Both the position numbers and the translations under genes were made by a program. A DNA stretch of 64,000 bases. Origin: Rhodococcus sp. W8901 (lineage in GTDB: Bacteria; Actinomycetota; Actinomycetes; Mycobacteriales; Mycobacteriaceae). The stretch lies in assembly GCF_013348805.1 (NCBI RefSeq), contig NZ_CP054690.1, positions 3,720,001 to 3,784,000 on the forward strand. The letters are read 5' to 3'. Below, piece after piece: positions 22,631 through 34,200 of the stretch (its first letter is position 1; the number at the start of each line of letters is the position of its first letter). The notes under the pieces are model-generated. The model searched no databases, was not told where the DNA came from, and worked only from the letters and a program-made list of their open reading frames with translations.

Positions 22631-23296
22631 TCAGGCCGCACCCTCGCCCAGATAGGGCAGCCAGGTCGGATGCACCTCGGTGGTAGTCGACAGCAGCCGC
22701 CAGTGCGGACCGGACGGGGGCACCAGCGCGGTCCTGAGCGTCCACCCCAGTTCGGTGAGCAGTTTGTCCGCTTTGCGGTGATTACACGGCGCGCAGCACG
22801 CGACGCAGTTCTCCCACGAATGCCCGCCGCCGCGGCTGCGCGGCACGACATGATCGATGGTCTCGGCCTTGTCCCCGCAGTATCCGCAGCGGAAGCGGTC
22901 GCGGTGCATGAGCGCGGCGCGGGTCATCGGGACACGGGTCCGGTACGGAACCCGAACGTAGTTACGGAGCCGGATGACGAAGGGCACCTGGAGGGAGTAG
23001 CCCTCCGAGTGGATCACGGGGCCGAGCGGATCCTCGTGGACCGGGTCGGCTTTGTCGCAGACCATCAGCACGACGGCGCGTCGCGCGGGCAGAGCGGTGA
23101 GAGGTTCGAACGTGGCATTGAGCAGCAGCACCCGACGTTTGTTCCAGGAGGTCACGGTGCCGAGACCCGGCAGACCGAGCCCGGACGATCCGGGCTCGGG
23201 GATGACGTGCAGCGGAAAAGCCCCCGACGTGCAGTTTCCCCGCACATCAGTGGGCACGAGTTGTCGATGCGCTCGCGCGCTCTGTCGATGTGTCAT
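22631..23296 (-). CDS. HNH endonuclease family protein (Rv2469c-like)
   Basis: 221 aa from ATG 23296, which has GGAGG with 5-nt spacing. The HNH nuclease domain lies in the C-terminal half: 'CGYCGDKAETIDHVVPRSRGGGHSWENCVACCAPCNHRKADK', that is two CxxC zinc pairs flanking DHVVPRSRGG. The first half contains 'RVLLLNATFEPLTALPARRAVVLM', conserved in this housekeeping actinobacterial group. The role is unknown; stand-alone proteins of this kind are not usually linked to mobile DNA. Same size and place as in Mtb. Confidence 0.88.
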   Translation of the reverse strand: MTHRQSARAHRQLVPTDVRGNCTSGAFPLHVIPEPGSSGLGLPGLGTVTSWNKRRVLLLNATFEPLTALPARRAVVLMVCDKADPVHEDPLGPVIHSEGYSLQVPFVIRLRNYVRVPYRTRVPMTRAALMHRDRFRCGYCGDKAETIDHVVPRSRGGGHSWENCVACCAPCNHRKADKLLTELGWTLRTALVPPSGPHWRLLSTTTEVHPTWLPYLGEGAA

Positions 23297-23472
23297 GCGA
23301 CCTCCGCGAAGACTGACCCCAGTTGACCACGGATGATCGGCTCCCGCACACCCATTTCCGCGAAAAATTTGCCGCACGGGCGGTGAACGAACGGTGCCGT
23401 GCACCACACCCGGACCGGCTGAGGCATCCTCGAGGCATGCTCGACTCGAAACCGGGCACAATGGGACGGGAC

Positions 23473-23880
23473 ATGACTGAAACGAACCCCACCACGCAGC
23501 AGACCTTCTACGAGGCAGTGGGCGGAGCCGAGACGTTCCGCAAGCTCACTGCGCGCTTCTACGAGGAGGTGGCGACGGACGAGGTGGTCCGGCCGCTGTA
23601 TCCCGAGGAGGACCTCGGGCCGGCCGAGCGCCGCATGCGTATGTTCCTCGAGCAGTACTGGGGCGGGCCACGCACCTACTCCGAGGAGCGCGGACATCCC
23701 CGCCTGCGGATGCGCCACAATCCGTTCCGGATCGGCCCGATCGAACGGGACGCGTGGCTGCGCTGCATGCACACCGCGATCGCCTCGATCGACGAGCAGA
23801 CGCTGGACGAACCGCACCGCCGCGCCCTGATCGACTACATGGACATGGCGGCCGCGTCGATGGTCAACTCGCCGGTGTAG
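23473..23880 (+). CDS. glbO: group II truncated hemoglobin GlbO
   Basis: 135 aa. Heme protein that binds O2 tightly and may handle NO or peroxide or aid respiration. The region '[26 protein letters not shown]' and '[10 protein letters not shown]' is nearly identical to mycobacterial GlbO. Proximal HisF8 is His82, TyrCD1 is Tyr43 and TrpG8 is Trp95, the full group II distal set. The start at 23473 follows GGGACGGG; upstream in-frame starts at 23461 and earlier are possible. Next to the alpha-glucosidase as in Mtb (Rv2470-Rv2471). Confidence 0.95.
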   Translation: MTETNPTTQQTFYEAVGGAETFRKLTARFYEEVATDEVVRPLYPEEDLGPAERRMRMFLEQYWGGPRTYSEERGHPRLRMRHNPFRIGPIERDAWLRCMHTAIASIDEQTLDEPHRRALIDYMDMAAASMVNSPV

Positions 23881-23932
23881 CAGCCACAGTTTCCGGACGG
23901 ATCGTTCGAAGGTCCTCGATGCGGCACTATGA

Positions 23933-25543
23933 ATGACTGTGACGCCCCGCGAGGACCAGCCGACCAGCCGCATCACCGGCGACGCCCGTTCGTGGTGGTC
24001 CGACGCCGTTTTCTACCAGGTCTATCCGCGGTCGTTCTCCGACTCGAACGGCGACGGCATCGGCGATCTGGGCGGCGTGATCGACCGCCTCGGCTACCTC
24101 GAACTGCTTGGCGTCGACGCGCTCTGGCTCAGCCCCGTGATGCGGTCGCCGATGGCCGATCACGGCTACGACGTCTCCGATCCGCGGGACATCGACCCCC
24201 TGTTCGGCGACCTCGCGACGATGGACGAGCTGATCGTCGAGGCGCACGCGCGCGGCATCCGGGTCACGATGGACCTCGTTCCCAACCACACGTCCAGTGA
24301 GCATCCCTGGTTCCGGGAGGCCCTCGCCGACGGTCCGGGCAGCAGCACCCGAGACCGCTACATCTTCCGCGACGGCCGCGGCCCGGACGGCGCGCAGCCG
24401 CCCAACAACTGGCCGAGTGTCTTCGGCGGGCCCGCGTGGACGCGGATCACCGAGCCCGACGGCACCCCGGGCCAGTGGTACCTGCACATCTTCGCGCGCG
24501 AGCAGCCCGACCTGAACTGGGACAACCCCGAGGTGTTCGCCGACCTCGAGAAGACCCTGCGGTTCTGGTTGCACCGCGGCATCGACGGGTTCCGCATCGA
24601 CGTCGCCCACGGCATGGCCAAACCGGAGGGGCTCCCCGACCACGACTGGAACACCAACGAGCTCCTGAAGAACGACGACGACGATCCGCGGTTCAACAAC
24701 CCGGCGGTGCACGAGATCCATCGGGGGATCCGCCGGGTCATGAACGAGTACCCGCACGCGATGGCGGTCGGCGAGATCTGGGTGCGCGACAACGAGCGGT
24801 TCGGCGAGTACGTCCGCCCCGACGAACTGCACCTCGGCTTCAATTTCCGGCTCGCCGAGACGGCGTTCGACGCCGACGCGGTGCGCGCCGCGATCGAGAA
24901 CTCGCTCGACGCCGTGGCGCATGTCGGTGGCACCCCCACGTGGACACTGTCGAACCACGACGTGGAACGCGAGGTGACCCGGTACGGCGGCGGCACCCGC
25001 GGCGTGACCCGCGCCCGCGCGATGGCACTGGTGGAGCTCGCGTTGCCGGGCGCGGCGTTCATCTACAACGGCGCCGAGCTCGGCCTCCCCAACGTCGATC
25101 TCCCCGACGCAGCCCTCCAGGACCCGACGTGGGAGCGATCCGGCCACACCGAGCGCGGGCGCGACGGGTGCCGGGTCCCAGTGCCGTGGGAGGGCGACCG
25201 ACCGCCCTTCGGCTTCTCGACGTCGCCCGACACGTGGCTGCCGATCCCGCCGGCGTGGACTCCACTGACTGTGGAGTCCCAGCTCGAGGACGTCGACTCG
25301 ACCCTGTCGCTGTACCGCGCAGCACTCGAGATGCGAGCCAACCTCCCGGAATGCTCCGGGCCCGGAATCGATTGGTACGGAAGCCCTCCCGGCTGCTTCG
25401 CGTTCCGTCGCAGCGGCGGCCTCATCTGTGTGTTGAACACGACGGACGCCCCGATCCAGCTGCCTCCGGGCACGGTGCTGCTCGCGAGTGCACCCCTCGC
25501 CGACGGGCTGCTGCCGGCCGATTCGGCGGCCTGGCTGGTCTGA
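23933..25543 (+). CDS. aglA: GH13 alpha-glucosidase
   Basis: 536 aa. Family GH13 (TIM barrel) exo-acting enzyme that hydrolyses alpha-1,4 or alpha-1,6 glucosides in the cytoplasm. N-terminal 'WWSDAVFYQVYPRSFSDSNGDGIGDLGG' is the family hallmark. Catalytic nucleophile Asp in 'GFRIDVAHGM', acid Glu in 'AVGEIWV' and transition-state Asp in 'LSNHDVER'. Follows glbO by 52 bp on the same strand and probably shares its transcript. A compact hairpin (25552-25570) ends the unit. Confidence 0.93.
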   Translation: MTVTPREDQPTSRITGDARSWWSDAVFYQVYPRSFSDSNGDGIGDLGGVIDRLGYLELLGVDALWLSPVMRSPMADHGYDVSDPRDIDPLFGDLATMDELIVEAHARGIRVTMDLVPNHTSSEHPWFREALADGPGSSTRDRYIFRDGRGPDGAQPPNNWPSVFGGPAWTRITEPDGTPGQWYLHIFAREQPDLNWDNPEVFADLEKTLRFWLHRGIDGFRIDVAHGMAKPEGLPDHDWNTNELLKNDDDDPRFNNPAVHEIHRGIRRVMNEYPHAMAVGEIWVRDNERFGEYVRPDELHLGFNFRLAETAFDADAVRAAIENSLDAVAHVGGTPTWTLSNHDVEREVTRYGGGTRGVTRARAMALVELALPGAAFIYNGAELGLPNVDLPDAALQDPTWERSGHTERGRDGCRVPVPWEGDRPPFGFSTSPDTWLPIPPAWTPLTVESQLEDVDSTLSLYRAALEMRANLPECSGPGIDWYGSPPGCFAFRRSGGLICVLNTTDAPIQLPPGTVLLASAPLADGLLPADSAAWLV

Positions 25544-25551
25544 TTCGCGGG

Positions 25552-25570
25552 TCTCCCGCCCAGCGGGAGA
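25552..25570 (+). terminator. hairpin after the alpha-glucosidase gene
   Basis: Perfect 8-bp stem TCTCCCGC / GCGGGAGA with loop CCA, 9 bp after the stop, followed by TTCGATTTCG. Confidence 0.6.
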
Positions 25571-25624
25571 TTCGATTTCGGACCCCTCCGAGCGCTCCCT
25601 AGTGTCGTGGACGCGACGTGACGT

Positions 25625-25645
25625 GCCACACAGGCACTGTGTGCC
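25625..25645. promoter_or_regulatory. candidate operator before the KstD-like gene
   Basis: GCCACACAG-GCA-CTGTGTGCC: 9-nt arms, 8 of 9 symmetrical, 31 bp upstream of the ATG at 25677. A plausible site for the TetR protein encoded at the end of the cluster. It does not resemble the KstR or KstR2 motifs I know. Confidence 0.4.
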
Positions 25646-25676
25646 GCGTCCCCCAGGCACCCCGAGGAGACCCGCG

Positions 25677-28163
<2,487 letters not shown>

Positions 28164-28175
28164 CGCCGTTCGGCA

Positions 28176-28232
28176 GAACCCCGGCCGTGGGTGCCCGCTT
28201 CGGGCAGCTAGCCCAGCCCATGGCCGGGGTTC
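28176..28232 (+). terminator. hairpin terminator after the SDR gene
   Basis: GAACCCCGGCC pairs with GGCCGGGGTTC and the stem continues GTGGG/CCCAT with one wobble, about 16 bp in all. A small inner hairpin TGCCCG-CTT-CGGGCA fills the loop. It separates the two frameshifted genes from the P450. Confidence 0.75.
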
Positions 28233-28249
28233 GCCGCATCTCGGAACCC

Positions 28250-28276
28250 TTGACAAACTTCGTGATCTGTCTCACT
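28250..28276 (+). promoter_or_regulatory. P450 promoter -35 and CRP-like site
   Basis: A consensus -35 TTGACA is at 28250-28255. CGTGATCTGTCTCACT (28261-28276) contains GTGA-N6-TCAC, a CRP/GlxR-type core, and covers the expected -10 region just before the P450 ATG (28285). Binding there would repress. No clear -10 hexamer. Confidence 0.4.
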
Positions 28277-28284
28277 GTCGAAAC

Positions 28285-29523
28285 ATGACGACGACGATGT
28301 CCGGCCAAGCGTCCTACGTCCCCCGCTCGGGTGAGTCCTGGCGCGACCCATGGGGGATGTATGCGGCCCTGCGCGACCACGATCCCGTGCACAACGTCGT
28401 GCCGGCCGACTCGCCCACGGACGATTTCTGGGTGCTCACCCGCCACGAGGACGTGTACGCGGCATCGCGGGACGCCGAGACCTTCTCGTCCGCCGAGGGG
28501 CTGACCATGACCTACGGCGAGCTCGACAAGATCGGGCTCCGGGACAATCCCCCGCTGGTGATGCTCGATCCGCCGGTGCACACCAACTTCCGCCGGCTGG
28601 TGGCGCGTGGCTTCACCCCGCGTCAGGTGGAGGCCGTCGAACCCGAGGTCCGCAGGTTCGTCGTCGAGCGACTCGAGGAACTGCGCGCCGCCGGCGAGGG
28701 CGACATCGTCACGGCCCTGTTCAAGCCGCTGCCCAGCATGGTGGTCGCCCACTACCTGGGTGTGCCGGCGGAGGATCGCGGCCAGTTCGACGGCTGGACC
28801 GACGCGATCGTCGCGGCCAACGCCACCGGCGATCCGCTCGAGGCGGCAACCGCGGTCGGCGACCTCATGGGCTACTTCGGCGGCCTCATCGAGCGCCGCC
28901 GAGCCGAGGCCGACGCAGGCAATTCCGGCGACGACACCATCTCGCATCTCGTCGCGGCCGGGATGGGCTCCGACGGCGACTTCGCGGGCATCCTGTCGAT
29001 CCTCGGATTCGCGTTCACGATGGTCACCGGCGGCAATGACACCACCACCGGAATGCTCGGCGGCGCAGTGCAACTGCTCACGCAGCGCCGGGACCAGCGT
29101 CAGCTGCTGCTGGACGATCCGTCGCGCATCAACGTCGCCATCGAGGAACTCCTGCGACTGACGTCCCCCGTGCAGGGCCTGGCCCGCACCACCACCCGCG
29201 ACGTCACCATCGACGACGTCCCCATTCCCGCGGGACGCAAGGTGCTGTTGGTGTACGGCTCCGCGAACCGTGATCCCCGCGTGTACGGCCCGGATTCCGA
29301 GGAACTCGACGTGCTGCGTAACCCGCGGCAGATCATGACCTTCAGCAACGGCAACCACCACTGCCTCGGTGCGGCGGCCGCCCGCATGCAGGCGCGGGTG
29401 GCGCTCGAGGAACTGCTCGCCCGATGCCCGGACTTCGAGGTCGACATCGACGGTGTCGAGTACGCCGCCGGCAACTACGTCCGCCGGCCCACCCACGTCC
29501 CGTTCCGAGCCGTCGGACGATGA
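28285..29523 (+). CDS. cytochrome P450
   Basis: 412 aa soluble bacterial class I P450 monooxygenase. I-helix oxygen-binding motif GGNDTT (AGxDTT type), ExxR in 'EELLR', heme loop 'FSNGNHHCLGAAAAR' with Cys360 as axial ligand. The N-terminal 'DPWGMYAALRDHDPVH' and 'MLDPPVHTNFRRLVARGFTP' resemble CYP families acting on steroids and terpenoids (for example the CYP125/142/124 neighbourhood), but the substrate cannot be read from sequence. It follows two steroid-type dehydrogenase genes and overlaps the TetR gene by ATGA. No ferredoxin gene is nearby. Confidence 0.92.
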   Translation: MTTTMSGQASYVPRSGESWRDPWGMYAALRDHDPVHNVVPADSPTDDFWVLTRHEDVYAASRDAETFSSAEGLTMTYGELDKIGLRDNPPLVMLDPPVHTNFRRLVARGFTPRQVEAVEPEVRRFVVERLEELRAAGEGDIVTALFKPLPSMVVAHYLGVPAEDRGQFDGWTDAIVAANATGDPLEAATAVGDLMGYFGGLIERRRAEADAGNSGDDTISHLVAAGMGSDGDFAGILSILGFAFTMVTGGNDTTTGMLGGAVQLLTQRRDQRQLLLDDPSRINVAIEELLRLTSPVQGLARTTTRDVTIDDVPIPAGRKVLLVYGSANRDPRVYGPDSEELDVLRNPRQIMTFSNGNHHCLGAAAARMQARVALEELLARCPDFEVDIDGVEYAAGNYVRRPTHVPFRAVGR

Positions 29524-30140
29524 CCTCCGAAACCGTCGGGGCGCCCGGCACTTCCGGATCCTGGCTGCAGGACGAACGCAACGAGGCGGCGGCCGGGAAG
29601 ATCCTCGACGCCGCCGCCGAGTTGTTCGTCGAACGCGGTGTCTCGGCAACGGGAATGGCCGAGGTCGCCAAGGCCGCCGGGTGTTCGCGCGCCACGCTGT
29701 ACCGCTACTTCGAGAACCGTCGCGCGCTGCACCGGGCGTACGTCCACCGGGAGGCACGTCGACTCGGTGAGCAGATCGCCGCGAGGGTCGCACCCATCGA
29801 CGACGCCCGGGCGCGGGTGACCGAGGCCGTCCTGCTGGCGATCGACGAGGTTCGCTCCACCCCGACACTGGCGGCGTGGTTCGGCCTCGGCGACGCCGGC
29901 CTCGCATCGGAACTGGCGAGCACGTCCGAGGTGATCGAAGTGATCGGCACCGCATTCCTCGCCGATGTCTGGCACAGCGATCACGCCGAAACCGTCCGCC
30001 GCGCACGCTGGTTGGTACGCGCCATCGTCTCGCTGCTGACGGTGCCCGGTGCCGACGCCGCGGACGAGCGGACGATGGTCGAGCAGTTCCTGGTGCCGGT
30101 GCTGATCGCGCCCGGGACGGCCGACCGTCCTACGCCGTGA
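29520..30140 (+). CDS. TetR-family regulator of the P450/steroid-type cluster
   Basis: 206 aa. Helix-turn-helix in residues about 25-70 ('AAGKILDAAAELFVERGVSATGMAEVAKAAGCSRATLYRYFENRRALHRAY'). The ATG overlaps the P450 stop (ATGA), so regulator and P450 are coupled and the regulator is likely autoregulated with the cluster. The 3' end overlaps the convergent Rv2474c-like gene by 11 bp. Confidence 0.88.
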   Translation: MTSETVGAPGTSGSWLQDERNEAAAGKILDAAAELFVERGVSATGMAEVAKAAGCSRATLYRYFENRRALHRAYVHREARRLGEQIAARVAPIDDARARVTEAVLLAIDEVRSTPTLAAWFGLGDAGLASELASTSEVIEVIGTAFLADVWHSDHAETVRRARWLVRAIVSLLTVPGADAADERTMVEQFLVPVLIAPGTADRPTP

Positions 30141-30816
30141 AGAGCGGGATCGCGCCCGCACGGCGCGCGTAGACCGACCCGAACCGGGCGTCCAGGCGCA
30201 CCCACGACGGGTGGGCGCGCACCCGGACCAGTTCGTCCTCGGCGATGCGGTCCAGTTCGGTGTCGGCGGTCGCGGCACCGCCGTCGGCCAGCGGCACGAA
30301 TCCCATTCCGGTGAGCGCGAACACGGTGCGCATCGAGACGTCGACCCGGGCATCCCCGCCCTCGACCTCGAGAACCTTCTGCTCGAGCAGCGACGTGGGC
30401 GGGCCCTGCGCGCTGCCGTGCTCCTTCGCCAGCGCGGCGCCGCGCTGCGCCAGCCCGAGCAGGACCCGGGCGGGCACGTCGTCCACGTGCACGAATCCCG
30501 ACTCGGGCGGCAACGCGCCGCGCCACGCCGAATCCATCGCGAAACCCGGGTCGATCTCCGCGCCTGCACCGGGCTCCGACAGCGCCCGCAGCAGGACGTC
30601 GGCACCCGCCGTCGTGTCCTGCGGACGAATCCCACCGGCCACGACTCGCGCCGCGATGGCATCGAATCCTGTTGCCGCCCAGACAGACAGCCTGCCGTCC
30701 GACCGCTGCCGCAACCGCACCACCGCGGCCTCGTCGAGACGCAGGGCGCGCCCGACGAACACCGCCAGATCGGCGCGATCCGCGGGGCCCGGAACCGTCA
30801 GAACGCGCTCACGCAC
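30130..30816 (-). CDS. conserved hypothetical protein (Rv2474c-like)
   Basis: 228 aa, no signal peptide or membrane segment. It has a regular actinobacterial gene context (thioesterase and gdh upstream) but no motif I can assign. Recognisable stretches are 'LAVFVGRALRLDEAAVVRLRQRSDGRLSVWAATGFDAIAARVVAGG' and the C-terminal 'VRVRAHPSWVRLDARFGSVYARRAGAIPLF'. The start overlaps the thioesterase stop by 8 bp, so it is translated from the gdh-thioesterase transcript. Function unknown. Confidence 0.75.
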   Translation of the reverse strand: MRERVLTVPGPADRADLAVFVGRALRLDEAAVVRLRQRSDGRLSVWAATGFDAIAARVVAGGIRPQDTTAGADVLLRALSEPGAGAEIDPGFAMDSAWRGALPPESGFVHVDDVPARVLLGLAQRGAALAKEHGSAQGPPTSLLEQKVLEVEGGDARVDVSMRTVFALTGMGFVPLADGGAATADTELDRIAEDELVRVRAHPSWVRLDARFGSVYARRAGAIPLFTA

Positions 30817-31297
30817 GCTTCCAGCTCTCCAGGTACTCGCGCTCGGGGGCCGTCAGCCGACGCAACCGCTGGGTGCCGATGTCGAAGGCCGCGATCTGGG
30901 TGGACGCGACGATCGCCGGCGGCGTCGTGGGCGCGGCGCCCCCGGGCCGGACCTCGTACGCGATCGTGAAGTCGACGGCGCGGACCTGCTCGATCCACAT
31001 CAACACGTCGAGCGGGCTGTCGTCGTGCCGGAGCTGTCCGCGGTAGCGCACGTGCAGGTCGGCGATCACCGCGCCGTCGCGCAGCGTCACCGTCGGCGAG
31101 TTGTCCTCGAACAGCCACGGGATCCGCGCCTCCTCGAGCAGCGTCACCATCCGCGCGTGGTTGATGTGCTGGAACGCGTCCATGTCGGACCAGCGCACGA
31201 CCACCTTCGTGTGGAATCCGACGTGCGTGCCGACGACCGCGCCGTTCGATCCCACTTCCTGCGAAACGCTCAGTAATGACTCTCGCGACCCGCTCAA
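30809..31297 (-). CDS. hotdog-fold acyl-CoA thioesterase (Rv2475c-like)
   Basis: 162 aa, 4HBT family. 'VVVRWSDMDAFQHINHARMVTLLEEARIPWLF' carries the catalytic Asp (RWSDMDAFQHIN) typical of YbgC/FadM-like thioesterases, which release free acids from acyl-CoA. I place the start at TTG 31297: GGAGG lies 7 nt upstream and the TTG overlaps the gdh TGA (TTGA), a coupling arrangement. Later ATG or GTG starts would shorten only the nonconserved head. A second hotdog protein is at 36294. Confidence 0.85.
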   Translation of the reverse strand: MSGSRESLLSVSQEVGSNGAVVGTHVGFHTKVVVRWSDMDAFQHINHARMVTLLEEARIPWLFEDNSPTVTLRDGAVIADLHVRYRGQLRHDDSPLDVLMWIEQVRAVDFTIAYEVRPGGAAPTTPPAIVASTQIAAFDIGTQRLRRLTAPEREYLESWKRA

Positions 31298-34200
31298 CGT
31301 CCAACCTCCGATCGGGTGCCCACTCCCCGCACCATGCTGCGTACCTGACGCGCCGCCACCGAGAGCGTCGCGAGGTCCAGCGTTCCAGACTCGAAGATCT
31401 CCGCGAGCGCGGACCTCGCCCGCGCCAGTCGCGACGCGTTGGTCGACTCCCAGTAGTCGATCTTCTCCTGCGACGTCTCCGTCGGTTCACCGCCGACCAG
31501 CACCTCCAGCGTCAGCGAGCGCAGCGACCCGTACAGGTCGTCCCGCAGCGCGAGCCGCGCCAGCGAATGCCAGCGGTCGCCGCGCGCCAGATCGGAGACC
31601 GCCGTGAGCAACCAGTCGATGCCCAGGTGCGCGTCGAGCGAGTAGTACAGCTCGGCTACCTCCTCGCCGTCCCGCTCGCAGATGTCGGCGACGTCCATGA
31701 TGTCCAACAGCGGATACAGGTCCAGCAGGCGGTACACCTCGAGTGCGAGATCCCGTGGTGCGCCGTCCGCGATGGCCGCCCGCGACCGCTTCTCGAGGTC
31801 CGTCACATGGTGTCCGCGCAGCCAACCGGGAACCTTCGGCGCCAGCCGTCGGTACCCGGTGGAGTAGCGGCTGATCTCGGCGCCGACCGCGATCGGCTGC
31901 GGCCGGCTCGACAGGAACCACCGCGATGCCCGGTCGAGCACCCGGCGCGACTGCAGCATCAGCACGTCCGAGACGGCCGACGGCATGTCGGCGACGCGGA
32001 CCCGCTCCCACACGTCGTGCAGGCCGAAGATCTCGGTGGCCGCCGCGTAGGCGCGGATCGCGTCCGTGCTCGACGCGCCGGCGTCCTCCGCGAGCCGGTA
32101 GGCGTAGGTGATGCCGCCGTTGTCGATCGCCTCGTTCGCGAGCATCGTCGCGACGATCTGCCGCCGCAGCGGGTGTGCGCGGATCGCCGAGTTGAACCGC
32201 TCACGCAGGGGCAGCGGGAAGTAGCCGGGCAGCCTGGACGCAAAGAAGTCGCTGTCCGGCAGTTCGGTCCCGAGCAGGTCCTGTTCGAACGCCAGCTTCA
32301 CGTGCGCCATCACGGTCGCCAGCTCGGGTGACGTCAGGCCGGCGCCGGCCTGAGCCCGACGGTTGAACTCCGCCTCGGTGGGCAGCGCCTCGAGCTTCCG
32401 GTCGAGGCCGTGGTGCGAGATCAGGGTCGCGATCAGTCGACGGTGCACGCCGAGCGTCTGCGACGCACTGGCGCGGGACATACCCAGCTGGTTGTTCTGG
32501 GCGATGTTGTCCGCCAACACCAGTCGCGCCACGTCGTCGGTCATCGACTCGAGCAGAGGATCACGGTCGTCCTGCCCGAGAGCCCCGCTGCTGACCAGCG
32601 AGTCGAGCAGGATCTTGATGTTGACCTCGTGATCGGAGCAGTCGACCCCGGCCGAGTTGTCGATCGCGTCGGTATTGATCTTGCCGCCGTGCAAGGCGTA
32701 CTCGATCCGACCGAGTTGCGTGACACCGAGATTGCCGCCCTCCCCGACCACGCGGGCCCGCAGGTCGGCTCCGTGCACCCGCACGGCGTCGTTGCTCTTG
32801 TCGCCCACCGCCGCGTCCGACTCGGACGCCGCCTTGACGTAGGTGCCGATACCGCCGTTCCACAGCAGATCCACCGGCGCGGTCAGAATCGCCTTCACCA
32901 GGTCGGGCGGTGCCATCGTGGTCACGTCGGCGTCGAGTCCGAGCGCCTCGCGCACCTGGGCACTGACGGGCACCGACTTCGCGGTGCGGGCGTAGACGCC
33001 ACCGCCCTCGCTGATGAGAGCGGAATCGTAATCCGCCCACGACGACCGCGGCAGCGCGAACATCCGGCGCCGCTCGGCGAACGAGCGGGCCGCGTCCGGA
33101 TCGGGATCGAGGAAGATGTGCCGGTGGTCGAACGCGGCCACCAGTCGGATGTGTTCGCTCAGCAGCATGCCGTTGCCGAACACGTCGCCGCTCATGTCAC
33201 CGATCCCGACCACCGTGAAATCGTCTGCCGCAACGTCGAGTCCGAGTTCCCGGAAGTGCCGCTTGACGCTCTCCCACGCGCCGCGGGCGGTGATGCCCAT
33301 CTCCTTGTGGTCGTAGCCGGCCGAGCCTCCCGACGCGAACGCGTCGCCGAGCCAGAAGCCGTAGCTCGCCGCAACGTCGTTGGCGATGTCGGAGAACGTG
33401 GCCGTCCCCTTGTCGGCCGCGACCACGAGGTACGTGTCGTCCTCGTCGCGCCGGACCACCCGCTGCGGCGGCACGACGGCGCCGCTCACGCGGTCGACGT
33501 TGTCGGTGACATCGAGCAGGCCCGAGATGAACGTCCGGTAGCAGGCGATGCCCTGATCACGCACGGCCTGCCGGTCGACACCCGGATCACCCGTCGGCGC
33601 AACGGGCTGCTTGACGACGAACCCACCCTTCGCGCCGACAGGCACGATCACCGCGTTCTTGACCGCCTGAGCCTTGGCGAGGCCCAGGATCTCGGTGCGG
33701 AAGTCGTCTCGCCGGTCCGACCAGCGCAGGCCGCCGCGCGCGACGGGACCGAACCGCAGGTGGACGCCCTCGACCTCGGGCGAGTACACGAACACCTCGA
33801 ATCGCGGCCTCGGCTTGGGCAGTTCCGAGATCCGACTCGGCTCGAACTTCAGGGACAGGAAGTCCCGCGGTGCGCCGTCGTCGCCGCGCACGAAGTGGTT
33901 GGTGCGCAGTGTCGCCTGCACCAGACCGAACAGCGCGCGCAGGATGCGGTCCACATCGAGGCTCACCACCTCGCCGATCGTGGCCCGCAGGTCGCGCTCG
34001 AGGGCCCTGGCCTGCTTCGGGGATGCGGCCTCCGGGTCGAACAGGGCCTCGAACAGGTCGATCAACGACCGGGCGATCTCCGGGTGCGCCAGCACCACCG
34101 ACTCGATGTGCGCCTGGCTGTACGCGAACCCGGCCTGCCTCAGGTACTTCACGTACGCCCGCAGGACCGACACCTGACGCCAGTCGAGACCCGCCCGCAA

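Noticed and set aside
25544-25676. KstR or KstR2 operator before the KstD-like gene
   Set aside because: The only palindrome there (25625-25645) does not fit either known motif; it is reported as an unassigned operator instead.
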